Below are positions 48,923 to 57,950 of a stretch of DNA of 64,000 bases, piece after piece. The number at the start of each line of letters is the position of its first letter. Position 1 is the first letter of the stretch. The stretch comes from Geodermatophilus nigrescens (GTDB taxonomy: Bacteria; Actinomycetota; Actinomycetes; Mycobacteriales; Geodermatophilaceae). The notes under the pieces are model-generated. The model was not told the origin of the DNA. It made no database searches and saw nothing but the letters and a program-made list of their open reading frames with translations. The stretch is taken from positions 1,116,001-1,180,000 of the forward strand of contig NZ_FQVX01000002.1 in assembly GCF_900129495.1 (NCBI RefSeq), written 5' to 3'. The position numbers were made by a program, and so were the translations under genes.

Positions 48923-49270
48923 ATGGCGACGATCGAGACGACAGCGCGGACCCTGCGGATCACCCTCACCCCGGCCGAGAGGGTGCTCGGCCTGCTGCGC
49001 GACCTCGAGGTCCCGCTGACGGCGGTGCGCTCGGCCGAGGTCGTCCCCGACGGGCCGGCCGCCGCCCGCGGCCTGCGCGCCCCCGGCCTCGGCCTGCCCG
49101 GCCTGCGGAAGATCGGCACCTGGCGCCGGCGCGGGAAGCGGACGTTCGTCAGCGTCCGCCGCGGTCCCGCCGTGCGGCTCGGACTGGCCGGTCAGCGGTT
49201 CGACGCCGCGCTCGTCAGCGCGCCCGACCCCGCAGCGGTCGTCGCCGCGGTCCCGGGCGCGCGGACGTGA
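48923..49270 (+). CDS. Hypothetical protein, PH-like
   Basis: 115 residues from ATG 48923, probably leaderless. The sequence RTLRITLTPAERVLGLLRDL, then VPLTAVRSAEVVPD, LPGLRKIGTWRRRGKRTFVSV and PAVRLGLAGQRFDAALVSAPD follows the strand order of bacterial PH-like domains that bind membranes or peptides. No Cys or membrane helix. It overlaps the next gene by GTGA. Confidence 0.7.
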   Translation: MATIETTARTLRITLTPAERVLGLLRDLEVPLTAVRSAEVVPDGPAAARGLRAPGLGLPGLRKIGTWRRRGKRTFVSVRRGPAVRLGLAGQRFDAALVSAPDPAAVVAAVPGART

Positions 49271-50202
49271 CCGGGCGCGAGCTGCCGGTGACCGTGCCGG
49301 GTGAGCCGCCGCTCGCGGGCACCCTCACCCTCCCGGGCACCGCCGGTCCGGTCCCGGCGGTGCTGCTCGCGCCGGGCTCCGGCCCGCTCGACCGCGACTC
49401 CGACCACCGGCGGATGCGGTTCGGCGTCACCCGCGACCTGGCGCACGCCCTCGCCGCCGCGGGCCTCGCCTCGCTGCGCTACGACAAGCGGGGCGTCGGC
49501 GGCTCACCGGGCGACTGGCGGCGGGCCGGGTTCACGGACAACGCCGACGACCTGCTCCGCGCCCTGGACACGCTGGCCGCGCGGCCGGAGGTCGACGGCG
49601 ACCGGATCGTCCTCGCCGGCCACAGCGAGGGCGCCCTGCTGGCCACCACGGCGGCCGGCACGGCAGGCGCTCGTGTCGCCGGCGTCGTCCTGCTCGCCGG
49701 GTCGGCCACCCCGGGCGACGCGCTGCTGCGCTGGCAGGCGCGGCAGATCGCGCCGACGCTGCCGGCGCCCGTGCGCGGGCTCCTGCGGTTGCTGCGGACC
49801 GACCTCGAGCGGAAGGTGGCGGCCAACCACGAGCGCATCCGGGCCACCACCGGCGACGTCGCCCGGGTCGGCGGCGTCCGCCTCAACGCGCGGTGGCACC
49901 GCGAGTTCCTGGCGTACGACCCCCGCGGCGACCTCTCCCGCATCCCCGTGCCGGTGCTCGCGGTGACCGGCGGGAAGGACCTTCAGGTGCCGGCCGCGGA
50001 CCTCGACACCATCGCCGCGACGGTCGCGGGCCCGGTCACCACCCTGCGCCCGCCCGACCTCACCCACACGCTGCGGCGCCAGCCCGGCCCGGCCTCGCTG
50101 CGCGCCTACCGCCGCGAGCTGCGGCAGCCGGTGGACCGTGAGGTGCTCGACGCCGTCACCTCGTGGTGCCGCGCCGTCACCGGCCTCGTCCCGGCGGCCT
50201 GA
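49267..50202 (+). CDS. Alpha/beta hydrolase (dienelactone/S9-like)
   Basis: 311 residues from GTG 49267, overlapping the PH-like gene by four bases. LLAPGSGPLDRDSDHRRM and the strand SLRYDKRGVGGS lead to the elbow VLAGHSEGALLATTA (Ser), VLAVTGGKDLQV (Asp) and DLTHTLRR (His). Cytoplasmic esterase/peptidase-like enzymes of this build act on small esters or peptides. The two-gene operon is probably controlled by the divergent HTH regulator. Confidence 0.85.
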   Translation: MTGRELPVTVPGEPPLAGTLTLPGTAGPVPAVLLAPGSGPLDRDSDHRRMRFGVTRDLAHALAAAGLASLRYDKRGVGGSPGDWRRAGFTDNADDLLRALDTLAARPEVDGDRIVLAGHSEGALLATTAAGTAGARVAGVVLLAGSATPGDALLRWQARQIAPTLPAPVRGLLRLLRTDLERKVAANHERIRATTGDVARVGGVRLNARWHREFLAYDPRGDLSRIPVPVLAVTGGKDLQVPAADLDTIAATVAGPVTTLRPPDLTHTLRRQPGPASLRAYRRELRQPVDREVLDAVTSWCRAVTGLVPAA

Positions 50203-50223
50203 GCACGACCTCCCGGACAGCAC

Positions 50224-50257
50224 GGAGGGCCGGGCGCGCGTCCGCGCCCGACCCTCC
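50224..50257. terminator. Bidirectional terminator between convergent genes
   Basis: Arms 50224-50238 and 50243-50257 form 14 pairs with one C-A mismatch and a four-base loop. It serves the hydrolase gene from the left and the isomerase operon from the right. Confidence 0.75.
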
Positions 50258-50289
50258 GCCGCACTCCCCCGGCAGACGCCGGGAGTTCC

Positions 50290-51297
50290 TCAGTTGCCGC
50301 TGGCGAAGGCGGCGTCGAACGCGGCCGCCGGCGGGTCGAAGGCCAGGCGGCGGACGAACGCCAGCGCCTCCGGGGCGCCGACGAGGCGGTCCATGCCGGC
50401 GTCCTCCCACTCCACCGAGATCGGGCCGTCGTAGCCGATCGTGTTCAGCATCCGGAAGCAGGCCTCCCACGGGACGTCGCCGTGCCCGGTGGAGACGAAG
50501 TCCCAGCCGCGCCGCGGGTCGGCCCAGGGCAGGTGCGAGCCCATCCGGCCGTTGCGGCCGTTGCCGACCTGCTTCTTCGCGTCCTTGCAGTCGACGTGGT
50601 AGATCCGGTCCTTGAAGTCCCAGATGAACGACACCGGGTCGAGGTCCTGCCACACGAAGTGGGACGGGTCCCAGTTGAGGCCGAACGCCTCGCGGTGGCC
50701 GATGGCCTCCATCGTGCGGACCGTCGTCCAGTAGTCGTAGGCGATCTCCGACGGGTGCACCTCGTGGGCGAACCGGACGCCGACCTCGTCGAAGACGTCG
50801 AGGATCGGGTTCCACCGGTCGGCGAAATCCCGGTAGCCGTCCTCGATCATCGACTCGGGCACCGGCGGGAACATCGCCACGGTCTTCCAGATCTTCGACC
50901 CGGTGAACCCGACGACGGTCTTCACGCCGAGCTTCGCCGCCGCGCGGGCGGTCAGCTTCATCTCCTCGGCCGCCCGCTGCCGGACGCCCTCGGGCTCGCC
51001 GTCGCCCCAGACGCGGGCGTTGACCATGCCGCGGTGCCGCTCGTCGATCGGGTCGTCGCAGACGGCCTGGCCGTTGAGGTGGTTGGAGATGGCGAAGACC
51101 TGCAGGCCGTGCTTCTCCAGCAGCGCGAGGCGCTCGGCGACGTAGGAGTCGTCGTTGGCGGCGCGCTCGACGTCGAGGTGGTCGCCCCAGCAGGCGATCT
51201 CCAGGCCGTCGTAGCCCCACTCGGAGGCCAGCCGGCACATCTCCTCGAAGGGCAGGTCGGCCCACTGGCCGGTGAACAGGGTGATCGGGCGTGGCAT
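50290..51297 (-). CDS. Sugar phosphate isomerase/epimerase (xylose isomerase-like TIM barrel)
   Basis: 335 residues from ATG 51297. TIM-barrel marks: [30 protein letters not shown], Glu/His in [35 protein letters not shown] and SVEWEDAGM: the carboxylate and His ligands for a divalent metal. Such IolE/YcjR-like enzymes isomerise or dehydrate inosose or keto-sugars. Last gene of the sugar operon, 19 bases after the Gfo/Idh/MocA gene, so the two likely work on the same sugar. Confidence 0.92.
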   Translation of the reverse strand: MPRPITLFTGQWADLPFEEMCRLASEWGYDGLEIACWGDHLDVERAANDDSYVAERLALLEKHGLQVFAISNHLNGQAVCDDPIDERHRGMVNARVWGDGEPEGVRQRAAEEMKLTARAAAKLGVKTVVGFTGSKIWKTVAMFPPVPESMIEDGYRDFADRWNPILDVFDEVGVRFAHEVHPSEIAYDYWTTVRTMEAIGHREAFGLNWDPSHFVWQDLDPVSFIWDFKDRIYHVDCKDAKKQVGNGRNGRMGSHLPWADPRRGWDFVSTGHGDVPWEACFRMLNTIGYDGPISVEWEDAGMDRLVGAPEALAFVRRLAFDPPAAAFDAAFASGN

Positions 51298-51316
51298 GAG
51301 GGAGAACCTCTCTTCG

Positions 51317-52498
51317 TCAGGCGGGGACGGGGGTCCAGGTCGCGTCCGCGGCGGCGCTGCGCTCCACGGCGTCGAGGACGCGCTGGATCTGCAGGCCGTC
51401 GGCGAACGACGGCGTGGGGTCCTCGTCCTTGGCGATCGCGGTGAGCAGGTCGACGACCTGGTGGGTGAAGCCGTGCTCGTAGCCCAGCCCGTGCCCGGCC
51501 GGCCACCACGCGGCGACGTAGGGGTGCTCGGGCTCGGTGACGATGATCCGGCGGAAGCCGGCCCGCTCGGCGGGCTCGCTGCCGTCGAAGAACTCCAGGA
51601 CGTTCATGTCCTCGAAGTCGAACGCCAGGCTGCCCTCGGACCCGTTGATCTCGATCCGGATGCCGTTCTTGCGGCCCAGGGCGAAGCGGGTGGCCTCGAA
51701 GGTGGCCAGCGCGCCGCCGGAGAAGCGGGCGAGGAAGACGGCGGCGTCGTCGACGGTCACCTGCCCCATGCCCTCGCCGGCGGTGCCGGACAGCGAGCCG
51801 GCGGAGGCGGCCAGCGGCCGCTCCTTGACGAACGTCTCCAGCAGCGCGCTCACGCCGGTGACGGTCTCGCCGGTGATGTACTGCGTCAGGTCGACGACGT
51901 GCGCGCCGATGTCGCCGAGCGCGCCGGAGCCGGCCTTGTCCTTCTCCAGCCGCCAGGACATCGGCGCCGACGGGTCGGCGATCCAGTCCTGCAGGTAGGC
52001 GGCGCGGACGTGCCGGATGCGGCCGAGGCGGCCCTCGGCGACCAGCCGGCGGGCCAGGCCGATCGCCGGCACGCGGCGGTAGGTGAAGCCGACCATCGAG
52101 CGGACGCCGCGGGCGGCGGCGCGCTGCGCGGCCTCGGCCATGGCCTCGGCCTCGGCGACGGTGTTGGCCAGCGGCTTCTCGCACAGGACGTGCTTGCCGG
52201 CCTCGAGCGCGGCGATCGCGATCTCGGCGTGCGTGTCGCCGGGGGTGCAGACGTCGACCAGGCCGACGTCCTCGCGCTCGACGACGCGGCGCCAGTCGGT
52301 CTCGGTCTGCGACCAGCCGAGCTTGCCGGCGGCCTCGGCCACGCGGCCGGCGTCGCGGCCGGCGAGCACCCGCAGGTCGGGGCGGATCGGCAGGTCGAAG
52401 AAGTGGGGGGCGGTGCGCCAGGCCTGCGAGTGCGCCGCGCCCATGAAGGCGTAGCCGATCAGGCCCACCCCGAGGGTCGGCCGGTCGGGCGGGGTCAT
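51317..52498 (-). CDS. Gfo/Idh/MocA family oxidoreductase
   Basis: 393 residues from ATG 52498 with CGAGGAGAA upstream. N-terminal Rossmann fold: [17 protein letters not shown], then [21 protein letters not shown] and [11 protein letters not shown] (the EKP motif). C-terminal: [20 protein letters not shown] with the catalytic-type Asp/His. It oxidises a sugar or cyclitol with NAD(P). Placed between the binding-protein gene (a strong hairpin lies between) and the isomerase gene. Confidence 0.93.
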   Translation of the reverse strand: MTPPDRPTLGVGLIGYAFMGAAHSQAWRTAPHFFDLPIRPDLRVLAGRDAGRVAEAAGKLGWSQTETDWRRVVEREDVGLVDVCTPGDTHAEIAIAALEAGKHVLCEKPLANTVAEAEAMAEAAQRAAARGVRSMVGFTYRRVPAIGLARRLVAEGRLGRIRHVRAAYLQDWIADPSAPMSWRLEKDKAGSGALGDIGAHVVDLTQYITGETVTGVSALLETFVKERPLAASAGSLSGTAGEGMGQVTVDDAAVFLARFSGGALATFEATRFALGRKNGIRIEINGSEGSLAFDFEDMNVLEFFDGSEPAERAGFRRIIVTEPEHPYVAAWWPAGHGLGYEHGFTHQVVDLLTAIAKDEDPTPSFADGLQIQRVLDAVERSAAADATWTPVPA

Positions 52499-52517
52499 CG
52501 GGTTCTCCTCGGGGAGT

Positions 52518-52552
52518 GGGGCGGGGCCGCCGTGGTCCGGCGGCCCCGCCCC
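52518..52552 (-). terminator. Intra-operon hairpin after the binding-protein gene
   Basis: Perfect 15-base arms (52518-52532 GGGGCGGGGCCGCCG; 52538-52552) with a five-base loop. It begins eight bases after the stop of the binding-protein gene and would reduce transcription into the enzymes or protect the upstream mRNA. Confidence 0.8.
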
Positions 52553-52559
52553 GGGCGGC

Positions 52560-53621
52560 TCAGGACTCGAAGGCGGTGTCGATGTACTGGTCGACGTTGT
52601 CCGCGGTGACGACCGGCGCGTTCAGCACGATCTGCCGCGGGATCTCGATCTCGACCAGGTCGGAGAGGGCCTTGTCCTGCGCGATGAGGCGGGCCAGGCG
52701 GACGCCGTCGGCGGCCTGGGTCGACGGGTAGATGACCGTCGCCTGGAGGACGGAGTTGCCCTCCTGGATCGCCCGCATGGCGTTGGCCGAGCCGGCGCCG
52801 CCGACCATGAAGAACTCGTCGCGGCCGGCGCTCTCGATGGCGGCCAGGACGCCGACGCCCTGGTCGTCGTCGTGGTTCCAGATGGCGTCGATCTGCGGGG
52901 CGGCCTGGAGCAGGTTGGAGGCCGCCTCCTCGCCGCCCTCGACGGTGAAGTCGGCGGCGACGCGGTTGTCGACGTCGAGACCGCACTCGGCCAGCGCGTC
53001 GGCGAAGCCCTGGCTGCGGTCCTGGGTCAGCGGCAGGGAGTCGATGCCGGCGATCTCCGCGACGACGGCGTCGGGGTTGTCGCCGAGCTGCTCGCAGACG
53101 TAGGTGCCGGCCGAGACGCCCATGCCGTAGTTGTCACCGAGGACGGTGGTGCGGGCGGCGAACGGGCTGTCGAACTCGCGGTCGACGTTGATGACCGGGA
53201 TGCCGGCCTCCATCGCCTGCAGCGCGACCGGGGTCATCGCCGCGCCGTCGAAGGGCAGCAGCACGATGGCGTCGACGCCGTCGTTGATGAAGGTCTCGAC
53301 CTGGCTGATCTGCGTGCTGACGTCGTTGGTGCCCTCCGCGACCACCAGCTCGACGTCCTCGTAGCTCTCGGCCTCGGCGCGGGCGGCCTCGGTGATGCCG
53401 GCCATCCAGCCGTGGTCGGCGGCGGGCGCCGAGAAGCCGATGGTGACGGTGTCGCCGGCCTCGTCGTTGTCGCTGGCGGCCGTGTTGCCGCCACCGCCGC
53501 CGCCGCTACCGGAGTCCTCCGGGGTGTTGCTGGTGCAGCCGGCCACGAGGACGCCTGCGCTGAGCAGGGCGACCGTGGCGTAGGGCAGGCGGCGGAACGG
53601 ACGCTGCCTCGTTGCAGACAT
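52560..53621 (-). CDS. Sugar ABC transporter substrate-binding lipoprotein
   Basis: 353 residues from ATG 53621 with CTGAGGAGA upstream. Signal with lipobox VLVAGCTSN, then a Gly/Ser linker and a type-1 periplasmic binding fold: TVTIGFSAPAADHGWMAGI, DAIVLLPFDGAAMTP, IPVINVDREFD, DAIWNHDDDQGVGVL and EFFMVGGAGS. It resembles RbsB/YtfQ-type proteins for pentoses, galactose or cyclitols. Lies after the permease in the operon. Confidence 0.92.
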   Translation of the reverse strand: MSATRQRPFRRLPYATVALLSAGVLVAGCTSNTPEDSGSGGGGGGNTAASDNDEAGDTVTIGFSAPAADHGWMAGITEAARAEAESYEDVELVVAEGTNDVSTQISQVETFINDGVDAIVLLPFDGAAMTPVALQAMEAGIPVINVDREFDSPFAARTTVLGDNYGMGVSAGTYVCEQLGDNPDAVVAEIAGIDSLPLTQDRSQGFADALAECGLDVDNRVAADFTVEGGEEAASNLLQAAPQIDAIWNHDDDQGVGVLAAIESAGRDEFFMVGGAGSANAMRAIQEGNSVLQATVIYPSTQAADGVRLARLIAQDKALSDLVEIEIPRQIVLNAPVVTADNVDQYIDTAFES

Positions 53622-53725
53622 GCTGTCTCCTCAGGTGTCGCCCCCTGTCCGGGAGCCGGGGTGGTCCGCCACCGGGCGGGCGCCCGGTGGGTGGTGCGGT
53701 CCGGCGCGCGGTCGCGCGCCGGGTG

Positions 53726-54913
53726 TCAGAGGGTCTTGCCGGGAGGCGCCGGGCGGGTGCCGCCCGGGCCGCCGTCGGTGGTGGTGCCGCCGGAGACGGC
53801 CCCCGACGGGGCGCCGGTCAGCACCGGCCCGCCGGCCTGTCCCCCGGACGACGGCCGGCGGAAGCTGAACCCGCCGGTGGCCAGCCGCTGCTGCAGCAGG
53901 ACGGCGAGGACGATGATCACGCCGGTCGCCACGGCCTGCGCCGAGCTCGACAGGTTGTTGAGCGTGAAGATGTTGCCGAGGGTCTCGAAGACGAGGACGC
54001 CGATGACGGTCCCGACGATCGTCCCGCGCCCGCCGATCAGCAGCGTCCCGCCGATGACCACCGCGGCGATGGCGTCGAGCTCGTAGAGCGTGCCGTGCGT
54101 CGAGCTGCCGGTCGTGGTGCGCGCCATGAGCATCACGGCGGCGATGCCGCAGCAGACGCCCGACAGGACGTAGAGCTTCACCGTGTGCCGCTGCACCCGG
54201 ATGCCGGCCAGACGGGCGGCCTCGGCGTTGCCGCCGACGGCGAAGGTGCGCCGGCCGAAGGTGGTCCGGTTGAGCAGCACCCACCCGGCGACCGCGACCA
54301 GGGCGAAGATGATCACCAGGGTCGGGATGCCGAGCACGTCGCCGGAGAAGAAGGCCAGGAAGTCGCTGTCCCGCACGATCTGGGTGCGCCGGTTCGCGAT
54401 GATCTCCGCCAGGCCGCGGGCCCCGGTGAGCATCGCCAGCGTCGCGATGAACGCGGCGAGTTTCCCGTAGGCGATGACCAGGCCGTTGACCAGTCCCGCG
54501 ACCCCGCCGACGACGACGGCCGTGAAGACCATGACGATCCAGTGGGTGTCCTCGGCCATCTGCTGGGTGGCCAGCGTGGTGGCCCAGATGGAGGACAGCG
54601 CCACCAGCGCGCCGACCGACAGGTCGATGCCGCCGCCGATGATCACGAACGTCATGCCGATGCTGACCACGCCGATGACCGAGGCCAGCCGCAGGATGGT
54701 CAGGACGTTGTCGACGCTGGCGAACCGGTCGCCGGCGGTGGCGACGCCGACGATGCAGAGGATGACCAGGGCGACGACCAGGCCGAGGTTGCGGCCGACC
54801 GGGCCGGCCAGCAGGCCACCGGAGCGGGCCCCCCGCGACCCGCCGGGGCCGTCGGCGTCGGACTTCCCGGTCCCCGCGGCCAGCGCGGTGCTGCCGCCGA
54901 TGTCGCTGCTCAT
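53726..54913 (-). CDS. Sugar ABC transporter permease (RbsC type)
   Basis: 395 residues from ATG 54913. About ten membrane helices; family motifs GGGIDLSVGALVALSS, GLVNGLVIAYGKLAAFIATLAM and GGTLLIGGRGTIVGTVIGVL. The 40-residue hydrophilic lead and the Gly/Pro-rich tail after the last helix are longer than usual. Its start overlaps the ATPase stop by four bases (ATGA). Confidence 0.94.
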   Translation of the reverse strand: MSSDIGGSTALAAGTGKSDADGPGGSRGARSGGLLAGPVGRNLGLVVALVILCIVGVATAGDRFASVDNVLTILRLASVIGVVSIGMTFVIIGGGIDLSVGALVALSSIWATTLATQQMAEDTHWIVMVFTAVVVGGVAGLVNGLVIAYGKLAAFIATLAMLTGARGLAEIIANRRTQIVRDSDFLAFFSGDVLGIPTLVIIFALVAVAGWVLLNRTTFGRRTFAVGGNAEAARLAGIRVQRHTVKLYVLSGVCCGIAAVMLMARTTTGSSTHGTLYELDAIAAVVIGGTLLIGGRGTIVGTVIGVLVFETLGNIFTLNNLSSSAQAVATGVIIVLAVLLQQRLATGGFSFRRPSSGGQAGGPVLTGAPSGAVSGGTTTDGGPGGTRPAPPGKTL

Positions 54914-56517
54914 GCTCCGGTCCCTTCGTGCTGCGCCTGCGCGACGCCTGTCGTGTGGTGGAGTTCCGGCGCGACGCCGTGCGTGGTGGTCCCCTGCATG
55001 ACCAGGTCGAGCACCCGGTGCTCGTCGAGCGCGGAGGCGGGCTCCTCGGCCATGACCCGGCCCTCGGCGACCACGAGCACGCGGTCGGCGAGGCCGAGGA
55101 CCTCGGGGATCTCGCTGGAGACGACGACGACGGCGACGCCGCGGTCGGCGAGGTCGCGCACCAGCGCGTAGATCTCCGAGCGGGCACCGACGTCGACACC
55201 GCGGGTGGGCTCGTCGAGCAGCAGCACCCGGCAGTCGCGCAGCAGCCAGCGCGCGAGCACGACCTTCTGCTGGTTGCCGCCGGACAGCGTCCGCACCTCG
55301 CGGGTCTCGTCGCCCGGGCGCACGTCCAGCGACCGGACCTGCTCGCGGGCGGCGGTGCGCTCGGCGGCTCCGGAGAGGAAGCCGCCGCGGGCGAACCGGG
55401 CCAGGCTGGAGATGCTGATGTTGCGGGCGACGGACTCGCCGAGCAGCAGCGCCTGGCTCTTGCGCTCCTCGGGAGCCAGCCCGACACCCGCGGCCACCGC
55501 GGCGCCGACGTCGCCGCGCCGCAGCGACCGGCCGCCGACCCGGACGACGCCGCCGGTGGCGCGGCGGGCGCCGTAGACGGTCTCGAGGATCTCCGAGCGG
55601 CCCGAGCCCACGAGGCCGGCCAGGCCGACGATCTCGCCGGGCCGGACGGCGAAGGAGACGCCGGAGAAGGACCCGCGCAGGGCCAGGTCCTCGACCTCGA
55701 GCAGCGGCGCGGTGCCCGCCGCGACGGGGGTCGCCCGCTCGGGGAAGACGTACTCGATGTCGCGGCCGGTCATCAGCGTGATGACCTCGCGGGTCGGGGT
55801 CTCGCGGGCCGGCAGGCCGGTGGCGACGGTGCGCCCGTCCTTGATGACGGTGATCCGGTCGCCGATCTCGCGGATCTCCTCGAGGCGGTGGGAGATGTAG
55901 ACGACGGCGACGCCGTCGGCGGTGAGGTCGCGGATGACGTCGAAGAGCCGCCCGACCTCCTCGTTGTCGAGCACCGCGGACGGCTCGTCCATGATGATCA
56001 GCCGCGCGTCCTGCGACAGCGCCCGCGCGATGCTGACCATCTGCTGTGAGGCGGCCGACAGCGAGCCGACCTCCGCGCCGGGCCGGATCTCGGGGTGGCC
56101 CAGACGGGTGAGCAGGGCCGCGGCCCGCCGGTTGATCTCACCGGGGAAGGTCAGCCCGAAGCGGGACTGCTCCCGGCCGAGGAAGACGTTGTCGGCGACG
56201 GTGAGCCCGGCGACGAGGTCGAGCTCCTGGTAGATCGTGGCGATGCCGAGCCTGAGCGCGGCCTGCGGGTTGCTCAGCGCCACCTGCTCGCCCTGCCAGG
56301 TGATCGTGCCCTCGTCGGGCTGGTGGGCACCGGCCAGGACCTTGATCAGCGTCGACTTGCCCGCGCCGTTCTGGCCGAGCAGGCAGTGCACCTCGCCGGC
56401 CCGCACGTCGAGGTCGACGCCGCCGAGGGCCCGGACGCCCGGGAAGGTCTTGACGATGCCCTGCATCTCCAGCAGCGGCGCACCGCGCAGCACTGCCTCC
56501 TGTGCCGGCGCCGTCAC
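54910..56517 (-). CDS. Sugar ABC transporter ATP-binding protein (RbsA/MglA type, two cassettes)
   Basis: 535 residues from GTG 56517. First cassette: LLGQNGAGKSTLIKVLAG, LSAASQQMVSIARALSQDAR and IMDEPSAVLD; second: GLAGLVGSGRSEILETVYG, TLSGGNQQKVVLARWLL and LLDEPTRGVDVG. The degenerate Walker A of the second cassette (GSGRSE) is normal for this class. First gene of the transport operon, overlapping the permease. Confidence 0.95.
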   Translation of the reverse strand: MTAPAQEAVLRGAPLLEMQGIVKTFPGVRALGGVDLDVRAGEVHCLLGQNGAGKSTLIKVLAGAHQPDEGTITWQGEQVALSNPQAALRLGIATIYQELDLVAGLTVADNVFLGREQSRFGLTFPGEINRRAAALLTRLGHPEIRPGAEVGSLSAASQQMVSIARALSQDARLIIMDEPSAVLDNEEVGRLFDVIRDLTADGVAVVYISHRLEEIREIGDRITVIKDGRTVATGLPARETPTREVITLMTGRDIEYVFPERATPVAAGTAPLLEVEDLALRGSFSGVSFAVRPGEIVGLAGLVGSGRSEILETVYGARRATGGVVRVGGRSLRRGDVGAAVAAGVGLAPEERKSQALLLGESVARNISISSLARFARGGFLSGAAERTAAREQVRSLDVRPGDETREVRTLSGGNQQKVVLARWLLRDCRVLLLDEPTRGVDVGARSEIYALVRDLADRGVAVVVVSSEIPEVLGLADRVLVVAEGRVMAEEPASALDEHRVLDLVMQGTTTHGVAPELHHTTGVAQAQHEGTGA

Positions 56518-56623
56518 CGGGCGACCGCCCGGGTACCGCCGGCGGTCGGTCGTCGCATCCCGTGGAGCACGACGTCACCTCCCGACTTCTGCTCATCGTT
56601 GACCATTAGTCCGCTGAGGGCAG

Positions 56624-56653
56624 AACGTATGAGGCGGTTCACAGGTCGGTCAA
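56624..56653 (-). promoter_or_regulatory. Promoter candidate of the sugar ABC operon
   Basis: Minus strand: -35 TTGACC (56653-56648), 18-base spacer, -10 TACGTT (56629-56624), about 107 bases before the GTG. ATTAGTCCGCTGAGGG on the plus strand at 56605-56620 lies just downstream and is the kind of site a ROK repressor would cover. Confidence 0.4.
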
Positions 56654-56720
56654 GGTCCCGATCGGGCGGTTACCGAATCGCGATGAAATCGCCGCCGCGC
56701 GGGCGACGGGAGGGACGCCG

Positions 56721-56756
56721 GTGACGCGGGTGGCGACGCGGGTGGTGACGCGGGTG
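56721..56756. repeat. 12-base tandem repeat downstream of the ROK gene
   Basis: GTGACGCGGGTG occurs three times in a row (56721, 56733, 56745; the middle copy starts GC), just after the ROK stop on the minus strand. Confidence 0.8.
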
Positions 56757-56767
56757 GGAGCGCCGGC

Positions 56768-57946
56768 TCAGCGGGCGAGTGCGCGGGTGAGGGCCTCGGA
56801 CACCGAGTCGTCGTCGAGGTAGCCCTCGATGGCCATCAGCGCGGCGCCGACCCGGCCGGAGAGGTCGGGGGCGTCGCTGACGGTGATCTCCAGCGCGCGG
56901 GCGGCCAGCGGCATGGAGCGCGCGTAGACGGCCTCGCGGATGCCGGCCAGCAGCGGGACGCCGGCCCGCGCGACCCCGCCGGTCATGACGATCCGGTGCG
57001 GGTTGAAGAAGTTGACCAGCGCGGCGAGCACCGTGCCGATCGTGCGGCCGGCGCGGCGGACGAGCTCGAGCGCCTGCCCGTCGCCCAGCGCCGCGCGCTC
57101 GACGACCTCGCGCGTCGTGGTGACCGGGAGGCCGGCCGCCTGCGCGTCGCGCAGCAGGGCCATGCCGCCGGCGATCGCCTCGAGGCAGTTGAGCTGCCCG
57201 CAGCGGCACACCACCTCGGTGCCGTCGGCCGACGGGACGTGGATGTGCCCGATGTCGCCGGCGCTGCCCTGGGCGCCGCGGTAGACGCCGCCCTCGACGA
57301 CGATCCCGCAGCCGATGCCGGTGCCGACCTTGACGACCAGCACGTCCTGGTCGGACCCGGCGACGCCCATCTCCCCCAGCGCCATCACGTTGACGTCGTT
57401 GTCGACGAACACGGGGCACTCGTAGCGGCCGAAGGCGCTCGGGATCGGGAAGTCGTGCCAGCCCGGCATGATCGGCGGGTGGGAGGGCCGGCCGGTCGAG
57501 AACTCCACCGGTCCGGGGACGCCGACGCCCACGGCGCACACGTCGGCCGGGGTGAGCCCCGCCTCGGCGAGCACCTCCTGGGCCAGCCGGTCGACCTCGG
57601 CGAGCACCGGCCGGGGCCCGTCGGCGATGTCGATCGGGTGACCGACGGTGGCCAGCACCTGCGCGGACAGGTCGGTGACCGCGACGTCGACGCTCGTGAC
57701 GCCCAGGTCGACGGCGAGCACGCAGCCGGCGGCGCTGTTGAAGCGCAGCAGCGTGGGCGGTCGCCCGCCGGTGCTCCAGCCGCGCCCGCCCTCCTCGAGC
57801 AGGCCGGCGGCGATGAGCTGGTCGACGCGGGCGCTGACGGTGTTGCGGGCCGCGCCGGTCAGCGCGACGAGCTCGGCCCGGCTCCGCGCGCGGCCGGTGC
57901 GCACGTGGTGCAGCAGCGCGCCGGCCGAGGCGGAGGAGGTGGCCAT
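56768..57946 (-). CDS. ROK family transcriptional repressor
   Basis: 392 residues from ATG 57946. The N-terminal winged helix is SRAELVALTGAARNTVSARVDQLIAAGLLEE. The sugar-kinase-like part has VLAVDLGVTSVDVAV (phosphate-like loop), VVKVGTGIGCGIVVEGGVYRG, GDIGHIHV and the zinc motif CRCGQLNCLEA. ROK repressors with an HTH control sugar operons and respond to sugars or their phosphates. Upstream on the same strand is a hydrolase gene (four bases away); downstream comes the ABC operon, its obvious target. Confidence 0.93.
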   Translation of the reverse strand: MATSSASAGALLHHVRTGRARSRAELVALTGAARNTVSARVDQLIAAGLLEEGGRGWSTGGRPPTLLRFNSAAGCVLAVDLGVTSVDVAVTDLSAQVLATVGHPIDIADGPRPVLAEVDRLAQEVLAEAGLTPADVCAVGVGVPGPVEFSTGRPSHPPIMPGWHDFPIPSAFGRYECPVFVDNDVNVMALGEMGVAGSDQDVLVVKVGTGIGCGIVVEGGVYRGAQGSAGDIGHIHVPSADGTEVVCRCGQLNCLEAIAGGMALLRDAQAAGLPVTTTREVVERAALGDGQALELVRRAGRTIGTVLAALVNFFNPHRIVMTGGVARAGVPLLAGIREAVYARSMPLAARALEITVSDAPDLSGRVGAALMAIEGYLDDDSVSEALTRALAR

Positions 57947-57950
57947 GCGG

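Noticed and set aside
52518-52552. Hairpin as part of a riboswitch
   Set aside because: A simple perfect stem-loop after a stop codon, without further conserved structure.
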